From a virus, in the IMG/VR virus record IMGVR_UViG_3300042341_000289, positions 1-62,200 of that record: DNA of 62,200 nt; one strand, given 5' to 3'. Each line of letters begins with the position of its first letter. Within the stretch, counting starts at the first letter, position 1. The position numbers were made by a program, and so were the translations under genes. Under the pieces are notes generated by a model. It was not told where the DNA came from. It did not search any database and saw only the letters and a program-made list of their open reading frames with translations. Positions 1-8,300 of the stretch are shown one piece after another.

Positions 1-7
1 GTGCCAA

Positions 8-214
8 GTGAACCACTTCAACACCATCGCCGAGGCCATCTCGGCAGTGAAGAACGGCATGCGCGTCTGCTGGAAGACTGGTGCCTACCAGTTGAAGCAG
101 GACAAGAACGGCAAGTGGTTCGTCCACTGCATCATCAACGACGACTGGGCCTTGCTCTTCTGGGCTGACGGCGTCACGTCGAGCTACAAGGCGGAGGAGT
201 TCTTCGTCTTCTGA
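8..214 (+). CDS. Small hypothetical protein (68 aa, GTG start)
   Basis: Sixty-eight residues, rich in Trp and aromatics (CWKTG, WFVHC, WALLFWADG) and ending in FFVF; I do not recognise the family. The start is a GTG. No ribosome site lies inside the window, but joining the window end (CGGAG) to its start (GTGCCAA) gives GGAGGTG about 6 bases before the GTG, which supports both this start and a circular arrangement. The structured gene-free DNA at 61804-62200 would be its leader. The frame is also open upstream across the junction, so a longer N-terminus is possible. Confidence 0.6.
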   Translation: MNHFNTIAEAISAVKNGMRVCWKTGAYQLKQDKNGKWFVHCIINDDWALLFWADGVTSSYKAEEFFVF

Positions 215-275
215 CCCTGCCACACAGCCTCCAGCCCTCACGGGTTGGTGGTTGTAGGCAAGGCCAACAACGGGC

Positions 276-304
276 TTGCGTAACCTCAACTGGTGTATTA
301 CACC
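276..304 (+). promoter_or_regulatory. Promoter of the GGTGTA-N-TACACC family
   Basis: TTGCGT (276-281), a 17-base spacer, then TACACC (299-304). The 13-base palindrome GGTGTATTACACC occupies 292-304. It belongs to a recurrent family also seen at 4413, 47491, 50595, 51037, 56422 and, on the minus strand, 20222. It precedes the gene starting at 323. Confidence 0.65.
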
Positions 305-322
305 TACTCACAAGGAGTCACT

Positions 323-1039
323 ATGTACCAACTGCTGGGCGTCAACACTGACGCCAAGACACCCAAGGGAACAGCCCTCGGCTACCTCACAGGAATCCTG
401 TACCTCGCCCCGGGCAATCTGTCCGGGTTCGAGGTCTGCCCGTGGCGCAACGCTGGTTGCACCGAGGCGTGCCTCAACACGTCCGGTCGCGGCAAGCTCG
501 CCAACGTCCAGCTGGCTCGCATCCGCAAGACCCGCTGGTTCTTCTCTCAGCGCGACGACTTCATGAACGCACTGAACTACGACATCAAACAACTGAAGCT
601 CGATGCTGAGCGCGACGGCCTCAAGCCATGCGTCCGCCTCAATGGGACGAGCGACATCGCTTGGGAACTTGGTCAGCACAGCATCATCAAGAAGCACCCA
701 CACGTACAGTTCTACGACTACACCAAGTCGGCGTATCGCGTTGGCAAGATGCTCAAGGGCGACCTCCCTCCCAACTACAAGCTCACGTTCTCCTACAGCG
801 GGAGCAACAACGAAGACTGCCTCGACATCCTTGCCCGTGGCGGGAACGTGGCCGTCATCTTTGAGGGTGAGAGGCCCTCTCGCTGGAACAGCTGGCCCGT
901 CATCGACGGCGACTTGCACGACCTGAGGTTCATCGATCCTCGTGGCACGGTCGTTGGACTCAAGCCCAAGGGCGAGGCCAAGAAGGACACCACTGGGTTC
1001 GTGGTCAGACCGCAGATTGAGCAGATGGTTGCAGCATGA
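323..1039 (+). CDS. Conserved phage protein with Cys cluster (DUF7227-like)
   Basis: 238 residues. Start at ATG 323, chosen because AAGGAG lies 7 bases upstream; an upstream GTG at 293 would lie inside the promoter palindrome. Near the N-terminus is a Cys cluster, CPWRNAGCTEACLNTSGRG (C39, C46, C50), followed by RLNGTSDIAWE (about 105-115) and FYDYTKSAYR (about 130-139). I recall this combination from a widespread phage family of unknown function (DUF7227-like). The spaced cysteines could bind a metal or Fe-S cluster, but that is inference. It is followed by a strong hairpin. Confidence 0.75.
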   Translation: MYQLLGVNTDAKTPKGTALGYLTGILYLAPGNLSGFEVCPWRNAGCTEACLNTSGRGKLANVQLARIRKTRWFFSQRDDFMNALNYDIKQLKLDAERDGLKPCVRLNGTSDIAWELGQHSIIKKHPHVQFYDYTKSAYRVGKMLKGDLPPNYKLTFSYSGSNNEDCLDILARGGNVAVIFEGERPSRWNSWPVIDGDLHDLRFIDPRGTVVGLKPKGEAKKDTTGFVVRPQIEQMVAA

Positions 1040-1040
1040 T

Positions 1041-1079
1041 CGACATAGACCCATCAGTCGCAGCTGATGGGTTCTGTCG
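1041..1079 (+). terminator. Strong hairpin after the 323-1039 gene, possible terminator
   Basis: ACCCATCAG (1049-1057) pairs with CTGATGGGT (1064-1072) over a 6-base loop, with outer CGACA/TGTCG pairing as well (1041-1045 with 1075-1079). There is no T-run, so it may be a factor-dependent terminator or an RNA-end stabiliser rather than a classical intrinsic terminator. Confidence 0.45.
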
Positions 1080-1119
1080 GCAATGATGCCGAGTAGAAAC
1101 AACTAAACACATAATACAC

Positions 1120-1701
1120 ATGAACAGCATCGACTTGAAGTCTATCAACTGGGATCTAACAAACAAAGAGATCGCTCAGTCACTAGGTGTCACACCGACT
1201 CTGATATCGTACTACAGAAAGCAGACGCATCTCCGCAAGTTCAAGCGCGAGAAGTACCGCATCGACTGGAGCAAGGTTGACTGGACCAAGCCGGACTACC
1301 AGATCGCCAAAGAGAACAGCGTGACCTGCCCTCCCGTTTGCACGGCTCGCCGCCGCTTTGCTCCTGAACACCTCAGGCATGCGAGCCCCAGCCCTCAAGG
1401 ACTCAAGCGTTACCAGCGCAAGCTGGACCTCGAGCGTGCTGCCAAAGAGGCGGCTGCAATGCGAAACGCTGCGGTGATCTACACTGCCGACCTGATCTCA
1501 CAGTCGATGATGCAAGATCAAGAGCTCGCGAGACAGAAGGCTTACACGGCATCGTCACTGATCAGCCCTAGCATCACAACTGTCCGAAAGCCTGACGCCC
1601 CGAAGACAGCCCAGCCCTCATGGGTGAAGCGCAAGCTGATCGCGATCCGCGACTGGCTGTTCAACCTGTGCGTGTCGGTCGAGAAGGAAGCTAACAAGTA
1701 A
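1120..1701 (+). CDS. Double helix-turn-helix protein
   Basis: 193 residues. Two similar helix-turn-helix units can be read: one around residues 10-35 (NWDLTNKEIAQSLGVTPTLI) and one around 50-80 (DWSKVDWTKPDYQIAKENSV), each introduced by I-(N/D)-W. This layout resembles homeodomain-like or transposase-type DNA-binding units. The rest is a basic and Ala-rich helical region (100-130) and a C-terminal hydrophobic segment near 168-180 (AIRDWLFNLCVSV). Likely a DNA-binding regulator. A second two-HTH protein is encoded at 51956-52324. The target is unknown. Confidence 0.6.
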   Translation: MNSIDLKSINWDLTNKEIAQSLGVTPTLISYYRKQTHLRKFKREKYRIDWSKVDWTKPDYQIAKENSVTCPPVCTARRRFAPEHLRHASPSPQGLKRYQRKLDLERAAKEAAAMRNAAVIYTADLISQSMMQDQELARQKAYTASSLISPSITTVRKPDAPKTAQPSWVKRKLIAIRDWLFNLCVSVEKEANK

Positions 1702-1713
1702 CACGACACCGCA

Positions 1714-1992
1714 ATGATTTCAGACGACGACTTGTTCAAGCTCACTAAAGGTAAGCTCGACTACAACGCACAGATCATCATGTCCACCATCGATAAGATG
1801 GAATCGGAGATCAAGGAGTTGAAGGCAGCCACAACGATCCAGTCCATGGACAAGATGAACCTGCATCTCAAGGCAATCGTTGACTCCTCAGTTGGATGTC
1901 GATCACGCCTCCAGTTCATGCGTGGAGTCTGGTCCTACTACAAGGATCTCAAGCCAAGGGTTTCAAGGACATTCGATGAAGGGCTTGCTTAA
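1714..1992 (+). CDS. Small helical hypothetical protein (92 aa)
   Basis: 92 residues, mostly helical and charged; residues 25-40 (IDKMESEIKELKAATT) have coiled-coil character. No family recognised. It starts 12 bases after the upstream gene and its 3' end overlaps the tiny membrane-protein gene at 1976, forming a compact early operon that leads into the recombinase. Confidence 0.55.
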   Translation: MISDDDLFKLTKGKLDYNAQIIMSTIDKMESEIKELKAATTIQSMDKMNLHLKAIVDSSVGCRSRLQFMRGVWSYYKDLKPRVSRTFDEGLA

Positions 1993-2068
1993 GCTCTTCG
2001 GGATACTGGTGATGTGGATAGCTGAGATCTACATCGTTATCACAATACTGAGAATCATAATACAATGA
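1976..2068 (+). CDS. Tiny membrane peptide (30 aa)
   Basis: ATG at 1976 gives 30 residues, MKGLLKLFGILVMWIAEIYI followed by VITILRIIIQ: one long hydrophobic helix with a basic N-terminus. Its stop codon overlaps the recombinase start in an ATGA, the coupling used repeatedly in this genome, and it overlaps the preceding gene by 17 bases. It could be a real single-pass peptide or mainly a coupling device for recombinase translation. Confidence 0.4.
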   Translation: MKGLLKLFGILVMWIAEIYIVITILRIIIQ

Positions 2069-3246
2069 CTTCAGAAACTGCGTATCAGGGTCATGTGATA
2101 GACATGACTCCGTCACAGCTTGAACAGCTTGCTGTGACATATCACAACAACGACTTCCCAGGTCGACGCCCAGCAACAATCCACTTCTCAAAGCTGTGGA
2201 TACACAAGTGGTTGTCATGGATGAAAGGATGCCATCACAACCGAATCACATCGGAGAACCTGCAGACCTACTGCACCCGGCTCTTCGAGAACTACAAGCC
2301 GCGCACCGCTCAGGAGTATTGGAACTCTGTCAGTCGGTTCCTGCGGTGGCTTGAGACTACTGGTCGAGTGGCCACAAGTCCGCACCACGCAGTGCGCAAG
2401 CCGACCGTCCGCGACGAGCGGAGCGTGAACGCCATCACCCACGAGGAGTACCTCAAGCTGCGCCACACGGCAGCCGGGCACTGGATGGACTGGGTTATCC
2501 TGCTTGGGTGGAACACGGGCATGTCCATCGCAGACTGCATGATGCTGCGTTGGGGTGACGTCGACATGGACAAGTGCTTCATCCGCATCAGGCGCGTGAA
2601 GACCGGGACCGAGGCGATCATACCATTCAGTCCAACAGACGAGCTTGGCAGGGCATTGCAGGCCCTGCGTGCTGAGTCCCCCAACGCCAGCCCAACCGAC
2701 TTCGTGTCGGAGCAGGCAGGCAGCAGGGTCAACATGGACCGACACGTCATTGCCAGTAGTGGCAGCGACGCATTCAGGTACATCGCAGACAAGGCTGGCA
2801 TCGATCGCAGCAAGCGGTTCCACAGCCTCCGCCACTCATTCGTCTCGATGCTGGCCAACAGCGGCATGAGCACCATCCTGGCAACCAAGGTCTCGGGTCA
2901 CCTCGATCCGCGGGTCTTCTCCCAGTACGTTCACGTCGACACCAACGCCATCAGACAAGGCGTGTCCGAGGCTCGCGTCAAGGCGGGCGTTATGCAGGAG
3001 ATCACGGTGGTCACCAATGGCCAGCGCGTCTCCCAGTCCAGCGCGTTCACATTCAAGCCTGAACGCATCTACATCGTGAAGAAGGGGCGGATCAACCTGC
3101 CGGATGGAGAGCCGGTGAAGTTCGTGAAGACCCTTGAAAACGCTGAAGGAAAGCGAGCAGTCACCATCCCATGCGACGAACGCGGCGAGCCCACCTGTGG
3201 GTTCAGACTGGTCGTTGACATCAGGGACGTGAGCGTCTTTAGTTAG
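2065..3246 (+). CDS. int: Tyrosine recombinase / phage integrase, Arg-I replaced
   Basis: 393 residues. An N-terminal SAM-like DNA-binding domain (about 15-110) precedes a catalytic domain (about 120-300). Visible catalytic residues: Lys in RRVKTG (K179), HSLRH (H253, R256), GH (H279) and the nucleophile in FSQYVHVD (Y288). The position expected to hold the first catalytic arginine (TGLR in most family members) reads TGMS, so S154 replaces it. A C-terminal extension of about 90 residues follows the tyrosine. The family integrates phage DNA or resolves dimers; the missing arginine makes activity uncertain. No att site was recognised. It is coupled by ATGA to the preceding peptide. Confidence 0.85.
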   Translation: MTSETAYQGHVIDMTPSQLEQLAVTYHNNDFPGRRPATIHFSKLWIHKWLSWMKGCHHNRITSENLQTYCTRLFENYKPRTAQEYWNSVSRFLRWLETTGRVATSPHHAVRKPTVRDERSVNAITHEEYLKLRHTAAGHWMDWVILLGWNTGMSIADCMMLRWGDVDMDKCFIRIRRVKTGTEAIIPFSPTDELGRALQALRAESPNASPTDFVSEQAGSRVNMDRHVIASSGSDAFRYIADKAGIDRSKRFHSLRHSFVSMLANSGMSTILATKVSGHLDPRVFSQYVHVDTNAIRQGVSEARVKAGVMQEITVVTNGQRVSQSSAFTFKPERIYIVKKGRINLPDGEPVKFVKTLENAEGKRAVTIPCDERGEPTCGFRLVVDIRDVSVFS

Positions 3247-3285
3247 CACGCGCTTCGTGCGCTATCACTAACCAAAAGGAATAAC

Positions 3286-3753
3286 ATGGCATCGTACAAC
3301 AAGGTCGTCCTCATGGGCAACGTCACCCGTGATCCCGAAGTCAGGGTCACCCCCAAGGGCACCTCTATCGCAAAGATCGGGCTGGCAGTCTCCCGCAAGT
3401 TCTCCACTGAGAGTGGCGAGAAGAAGGAGGAAACCACGTTCGTCGACGTTGACTTCATCGGAAAGGTTTCCGACGTGGTCAGTAAGTACGTCAAGAAGGG
3501 TGACCCCATCCTGATCGACGGACGCCTCAAGCTCGACCAGTGGGAGGACAAGAAGACCGGTGAGAAGCGGAGCAAGCTCGGCATCTTCGGTGAGAACCTC
3601 CAGCTGTTGTCTCGGCCGTCCACACCTCCGACTGGTGGCGGCTCCAATGTCGAACGCTACAACCAGCGGCAGCTTCCCGTCACTCCTCGACAGGCGGCCG
3701 CTGGCGTTTCCAACGACGGGCCGAGCAGCGACTCGGACGACATTCCGTTCTAA
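3286..3753 (+). CDS. ssb: Single-stranded DNA-binding protein
   Basis: 155 residues with the bacterial SSB OB-fold: N-terminal YNKVVLMGNVTRDPEVR, central TTFVDVDFIGK, and KKGDPILIDGRLKLDQWEDK. It ends in an acidic tip DDIPF that normally docks partner proteins, after a Gly/Gln-rich linker (about 115-148). It would coat single-stranded DNA during replication and the recombination run by the Sak4-like and exonuclease genes at 44993-46813. ATG 3286 is preceded by AAAAGGAATAAC, the same leader sequence found before the capsid gene. TPKGTSIAKIGLAVSRKF is a style I associate with Verrucomicrobiota-like hosts. Confidence 0.95.
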   Translation: MASYNKVVLMGNVTRDPEVRVTPKGTSIAKIGLAVSRKFSTESGEKKEETTFVDVDFIGKVSDVVSKYVKKGDPILIDGRLKLDQWEDKKTGEKRSKLGIFGENLQLLSRPSTPPTGGGSNVERYNQRQLPVTPRQAAAGVSNDGPSSDSDDIPF

Positions 3754-3790
3754 AACATTCTGCTGTACACATCGGTTCTGATCGTGGTCA

Positions 3791-4405
3791 ATGTCCTCGC
3801 CTATGGCACGCATCAAGTGGACTGAAGCCATGATCGCAGACCGCATCATGGAGAACTACCGCAACACCGGAAAGTTCCCGACCAACACCTATCTAAACGA
3901 GACTGGACAGGCTGACCTGCAAAACCAGATCACCAAGAAGGGTGGATTCATCAAGTGGTCTGAGCGTCTCGGGATTCCCCGTGAACACTCGGACTCCGAC
4001 ACCGGTTGGGATGGAGAGATCGAGGTGGCTAAGATCCTGCGCGAGCAGGGCTTCACTGTTGATCGACCGTCCGCCGTCAAGAGCCCATACGACTTGCTGG
4101 TCAAAGATGTCCTCCGGGTGGACGTGAAGACCGCCAAGTTCGCTAAGTACGGACCATGCTCAGGCTGGTTCTATCGCATCGGCAAGATGCCTCAAGCAGA
4201 CGTGATCGCGCTGTATCAACTCGACACCAAGGAGGTCTACTGGATTCCCTGGAACCGGGTTCCCACCAGCAACATCACGATCAGCAAGTCGGGCGGCATG
4301 TACGCGCTGTTCCGAAACAACATCGACATCGTGCGCAGGATGCTCGCGACACGGGAAGCGGAGGACAAGTGGGTCACGGAGAATATTCTTCTGGAGTCCG
4401 CTTGA
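3791..4405 (+). CDS. PD-(D/E)XK nuclease-like protein
   Basis: 204 residues. An N-terminal part of about 70 residues (RIMENYRNTGKFPTNTYLNE) resembles homing-endonuclease-associated repeat units. It is followed by a PD-(D/E)XK-like core: E76 in DGEIEVAKIL, D101 in SPYDLLV and DVK (111-113) in RVDVKTAKF. This order fits small phage endonucleases or Holliday-junction-type nucleases; the substrate cannot be told. ATG at 3791, with an in-frame alternative at 3803. It ends just before the promoter at 4413. Confidence 0.6.
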   Translation: MSSPMARIKWTEAMIADRIMENYRNTGKFPTNTYLNETGQADLQNQITKKGGFIKWSERLGIPREHSDSDTGWDGEIEVAKILREQGFTVDRPSAVKSPYDLLVKDVLRVDVKTAKFAKYGPCSGWFYRIGKMPQADVIALYQLDTKEVYWIPWNRVPTSNITISKSGGMYALFRNNIDIVRRMLATREAEDKWVTENILLESA

Positions 4406-4412
4406 TCACTCG

Positions 4413-4441
4413 TTGACACCGACCACATGGTGTACTACACC
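4413..4441 (+). promoter_or_regulatory. Promoter for the tRNA region
   Basis: TTGACA (4413-4418), 17-base spacer, TACACC (4436-4441), with palindrome GGTGTACTACACC at 4429-4441. No protein gene follows for about 480 bases; the first functional feature downstream is tRNA-Met. Confidence 0.7.
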
Positions 4442-4672
4442 TAGTGCGTAATGGTTGATTGATTCGACTCTGCGATGACAAGCAGTGGCAGTCGGGAAAG
4501 ACCGGCACCCGCAGTGCGCCCGAGGGGGAAGGGTCTTCTAGCCTCCTCACACTGTGACAACAACGGGCTAATTTTGCTGGGGTAAGCGGGGATCGCGGCG
4601 GCGGTGGTTCGCTGGTAACATGGTGTCCCTGCTCCGTAACCGCGTAAAACGGAGCGCCCCAGTGGTTTTCGT
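4442..4672 (+). other. Transcribed gene-free leader upstream of the tRNA
   Basis: 231 bases with no convincing gene. GCTCCGT (4631-4637) pairs perfectly with ACGGAGC (4649-4655) across an 11-base loop, ending 17 bases before the tRNA. An AAGACC/GGTCTT pair also spans about 4497-4538. It could be a tRNA precursor leader or a separate small RNA. Confidence 0.4.
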
Positions 4673-4747
4673 GGCGGGGTGTAGCAGCGGTAGCTAGGCT
4701 GCCTCATAAGCAGACGGTCGGTGGTTCGAGTCCACCCCCCGCTACCA
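4673..4747 (+). tRNA. tRNA-Met (CAT)
   Basis: 75 bases including an encoded CCA end. The acceptor arm GGCGGGG pairs with CCCCGCT (one G-T), the D-stem is TAGC/GCTA, the anticodon loop CTCATAA has CAT at 4705-4707, and the T-arm GGTGG-TTCGAGT-CCACC is perfect. The top pair of the anticodon stem is a G-A mismatch. The initiator hallmark of three consecutive G-C pairs in the anticodon stem is absent, so an elongator Met tRNA is likelier; a CAT anticodon could also be read as Ile if the C is modified to lysidine. It has its own promoter at 4413. Confidence 0.88.
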
Positions 4748-4924
4748 ATTTTGATCCATGGTGTAGAGAAAGCCGACGGGCATAAGACACACTGGGCCTA
4801 GGGTCCAGAGGTTCGGGTACTTTGGCTGATAGACGGTGGGGTGTTTGCAAGACTACTCACTGGAACCAACAGTTGAAATCCAGCCGTTCAATCCGATGGG
4901 TCATCCATTTACAGTCAGTCGCAG
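4748..4924 (+). other. Gene-free stretch after the tRNA
   Basis: 177 bases. A CTGGG/TCCAG hairpin with a 7-base loop lies near 4786-4802, but no full second tRNA can be folded. Nothing else was recognised. Confidence 0.3.
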
Positions 4925-5338
4925 ATGAAAGACTCGATCTCCGAAATGCTTCGCGCATTCCCTCCCCAGATCATCCGGCTCTTAGCGCGGGAGGGCAAGG
5001 GTCGAGGGGCCAAACGCCTCACGCATCACGACATCGCCAAGCGTAGCGGACTCTCCTATGAGAAGGTGCGCGACCTGTCGCTGATGAAGTCGTGGGCCAA
5101 GGTCTCCATCGGAGACGCTGACGCATTCATGCGAGGCTGCGGCGTCACACTCCGCAACCTCTGGCGTCACCGCTACTTCCTCCGCAGGTCTCTCGACCCG
5201 CGAAAGACTGTCAGCCCCCTGTCGTTCACATCGAGGCGGGGCGCAGCGCAAAAGCCCCCGCCGCCCGAGCTTTTGGTCGCAGCAGCCTTGAGCCGGACAC
5301 GCTCTTCGGCTTCGAGATCTTCAGCTTCTTCGGCTTGA
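4925..5338 (+). CDS. Helix-turn-helix protein, Cro/repressor-like
   Basis: 137 residues. Residues about 30-55 (KRLTHHDIAKRSGLSYEKVR) form a clear helix-turn-helix, followed by a helix SIGDADAFMRGCGVTLRNLW (61-80) and a basic segment. The last ~37 residues are low-complexity (AALSRTRSSASRSSASSA) and lie antisense to the 3' end of the giant virion gene that ends at 5226, a convergent overlap of 113 bases. It is a candidate lysis-lysogeny or late-gene regulator, since it sits at the convergence of the early and late operons; this is inference. Confidence 0.6.
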   Translation: MKDSISEMLRAFPPQIIRLLAREGKGRGAKRLTHHDIAKRSGLSYEKVRDLSLMKSWAKVSIGDADAFMRGCGVTLRNLWRHRYFLRRSLDPRKTVSPLSFTSRRGAAQKPPPPELLVAAALSRTRSSASRSSASSA

Positions 5339-8300
5339 GCTTCGACATCTTGGTCTTGATCGTCCGCAGCGCCTTGGGTGTTGCGGAGCGGCGGACCTTC
5401 CTGAACTTGGAGTTCATTCGATCGATTGCAGTCTTCGGCTTTCCGCCAACCCGCTCGTACTCACCGCGGCTTCCCGATTCAGGCACTAGGCTGGCAAGCG
5501 CCTTGTTGGCGTCTTCAGCCTTCTGATAGGCAGCACGCTGGCTATCGCTCATGCGAGAGAGCAACCCCTCACGTTCGTCATCGGTCAGCTTTCGGCCGAA
5601 CGTCTTCCGATCAACAGATCGGCCGGCGATCGCAGACTTCACAGCACCGTACGGATCGGTGCCTCCGGTCTTCTTCTTCTCTTCAGCGGCCTGCTCAAGC
5701 AGGCTTCTGGCCTCCTCGAGATTGCCACTGGAGGCAGCAGCCTCAGCCTTCTTGACGAGGTTGCTGAACTTGGTGGGCGTTCCACCCTGGCCGCCCTTGT
5801 CGGAGAGCTCCAGCGGGCCAGCAGCGACGCGGGCGGCACGTCCCGCATCGGCCGATGCATCTGCAGCACGCACCCCGGGCAGCCGGTTAAGCACAGCATC
5901 GGTTCCGGGAACCGTCTGGCGCAGCGTGTTGACCAGCGTTCCGGTCCAGTCGCCAGTCTTCATGCCGCTCTCGATAGCGGATGAGAACGTCTTGGCCAGC
6001 TGCACGCTCTGCGAGAAGCTGGCGATATCAGTCGGGGAGTTCCGGTAGGTTTGACCACCCACCAGATTGGCGATCGACTCGCCAGCGTAGGGGACCATCA
6101 AGCCAATCGACGCCGCGGCCAGCTTCGCGATGCTTCCGGGGGTGGTGTCTCGAAGCACATCACCAACTCGGGTCACTGCGTACGGACGGCCCTTCACGAA
6201 TTCGTAGAAGAACCCGCGGATCTCGTTGTTCCATGCGCCAGAGATGGCAAGCACAGTCAGAAGAAGCGCCATCGAGACCGCTGAGTAAGCAGCGAAATTG
6301 ATGTAGCCACGCTTCGGATCAACAGCAGTCAGGTTTCCAAGCGTACTGAAGTACCGGTTCACCCAGCTGGAGAACGTGAACAGGAAGTTGTAGATGCGAC
6401 CCAACACGGTGCGACCCTGAATCGCCTCAGGCCGCATGCCCTCCATCGCGGCATTGGTCATGCCGAGAAGCTCGCGTGACACGTCCCGATTGAATCCCTC
6501 ATCAGCAATCGGCGGGACGTCATCGATGCTAGTGCCGGCAGCCTTGGCAGCCTGCACCCGCAGCCAGTAGTCGTGCAGCACGCGCTCCAAGCCACCAAGC
6601 CCAGAGAACGCCTGACGCATGTTGACCAGAGTCTCGCGCTGCCAACCGGCCGCCTCGGCCTCAGCCTCGCTAATCAGGTTCTTCGGGTCGGACCAGTTGT
6701 CCCATCCGGCAGCGCCAGACGCCGCACGCTTCTCCATGATTGAGATGCCGGAGCGCATCACAAGGTTCATGGAGTCCTGAATTGACATGAGGTTGATCAG
6801 GTTTGCCACTCGATCAACCGAGGCCGGGATGTTTTGGATCGCCAGCGCGACGTGAGGCAGGAACCACTTCGAGAACACACTCTCGAGCATTTGCGACGTA
6901 GATCCCTTGGAGTCGGCAAACCCTTCAACAGGAGATCCATACCCTCCGAGTTGGCGGATGATTCGAGCACGCTCAAACACGCCCAATCGCGGAGCGGCGA
7001 ATCCCTCGAAATTGGATCGAGCCTGCATCCTCTGAAACTCCTCGGTGCGCTCAGCGAACTTGCGCATCAGGAACATGGACTTGGACTTGTTGGCCTTGAG
7101 CCATCCAGACACCGCCTTGTTCTCGGAAGACAGCGCGGCAGCGGTATCCCAAGCGCCTCTGACAATCTGCAGCAGGCTCTGTTTGACCAGGCTCTTCGGC
7201 TTGTACCCCTGAAGATAGATGCTCGGAGTGAACTGGCCGGCGGTCACAGCCTGAGTGAAGTTCATGATCGCCGATGTCAGCTGGGCAACCAGCATCACTC
7301 GGCGAACCTGAAGCATGTCCTCGATTACGGTGGTCTGAAGACGCCCAACAGCAGGCTTCTCAAGCGTCTGCTTAAGAACATCGAGGCTGTTGTTGATCAT
7401 CGTAACGAGATCTCTCAGCTGGCCTTGGTTCAGATACGCCTTGCCTGAGAGCACGTTGCGCTTCGGTTCAGTCCATTCGCGATTGAGATACCCAGCTGAA
7501 CCAGTCCGGCTCTTGATCTCATCGTTGATCTTGGCGAGCTCAGCCTCGAACGCCTTCTTGGCATCACCCATCAACGCCAACTGGCGCATACGAATCGGCA
7601 TCATGGCCGAGTGCGCGATCACGCCCTTGGCGCTGTCGCTCGACAGCGTGAAGTTGTAGAAGTTGGACGGAGCAACCATGTCACCACGAGGCTTGGTGAA
7701 GTTGTTTGATCCGCTGATGATCGAGTTAAACGAGTTGGCAGACAGTGCATCGGTCTTCAGAGCGGCAGTCTCTTCATCGCGATCAGAACCCTGAACCTGA
7801 GTCAGGTAAGACTCGACGAACTGACTGATCTCGTCGACCAGGCGCTGCGTTATCGCAGCCTTGCGAATCAACTCGTCGCCGACATCTGGAGCCATTGCGT
7901 CGATGTCGTTGACAAGATCATCCAGAGTTCCAGGCAGCTTGCCAGTGGACGCATAGCGATCTGCGAGTGCTTGGTAGATCTTCGCGTACGGAGAGTTCCT
8001 CTTGTAGAGAGGGCTCATCTCCGTGACGTGCTTGAGTGCAAAGTTGACGAACCACTTGCGATCCTGAAGAAGCGCAAGCCGGTTAGAGTATGCAGTGGAT
8101 GCGCTAGTGCCGTAGTTGTACCACCGCTTCGCCATTTCGAGCACGCTTCCGGGAAGCTCGCTTCGATCCAGAATCATCGGAGTCGTGAACGCGCCACCCG
8201 CATAAGCGTAACGATATCGGGTACGCTTCTCTCCGTTCTGAATGAACGACTCCTGAACCAGAGTCGGATAGTACATGGCGATGCCGCCGTTCTCGGAACC

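Noticed and set aside
308-1102. 264-aa open frame on the minus strand
   Set aside because: Antisense to the Cys-cluster gene at 323; no ribosome site and the plus frame is clearly conserved-looking.
4441-4707. 88-aa minus-strand frame over the tRNA leader
   Set aside because: Crosses the tRNA, has no ribosome site and an unlikely composition.
4754-4830. Second tRNA after tRNA-Met
   Set aside because: An anticodon-like stem (CTGGG/TCCAG) exists, but the T-arm does not pair, position 33 is not T and there is no acceptor stem.
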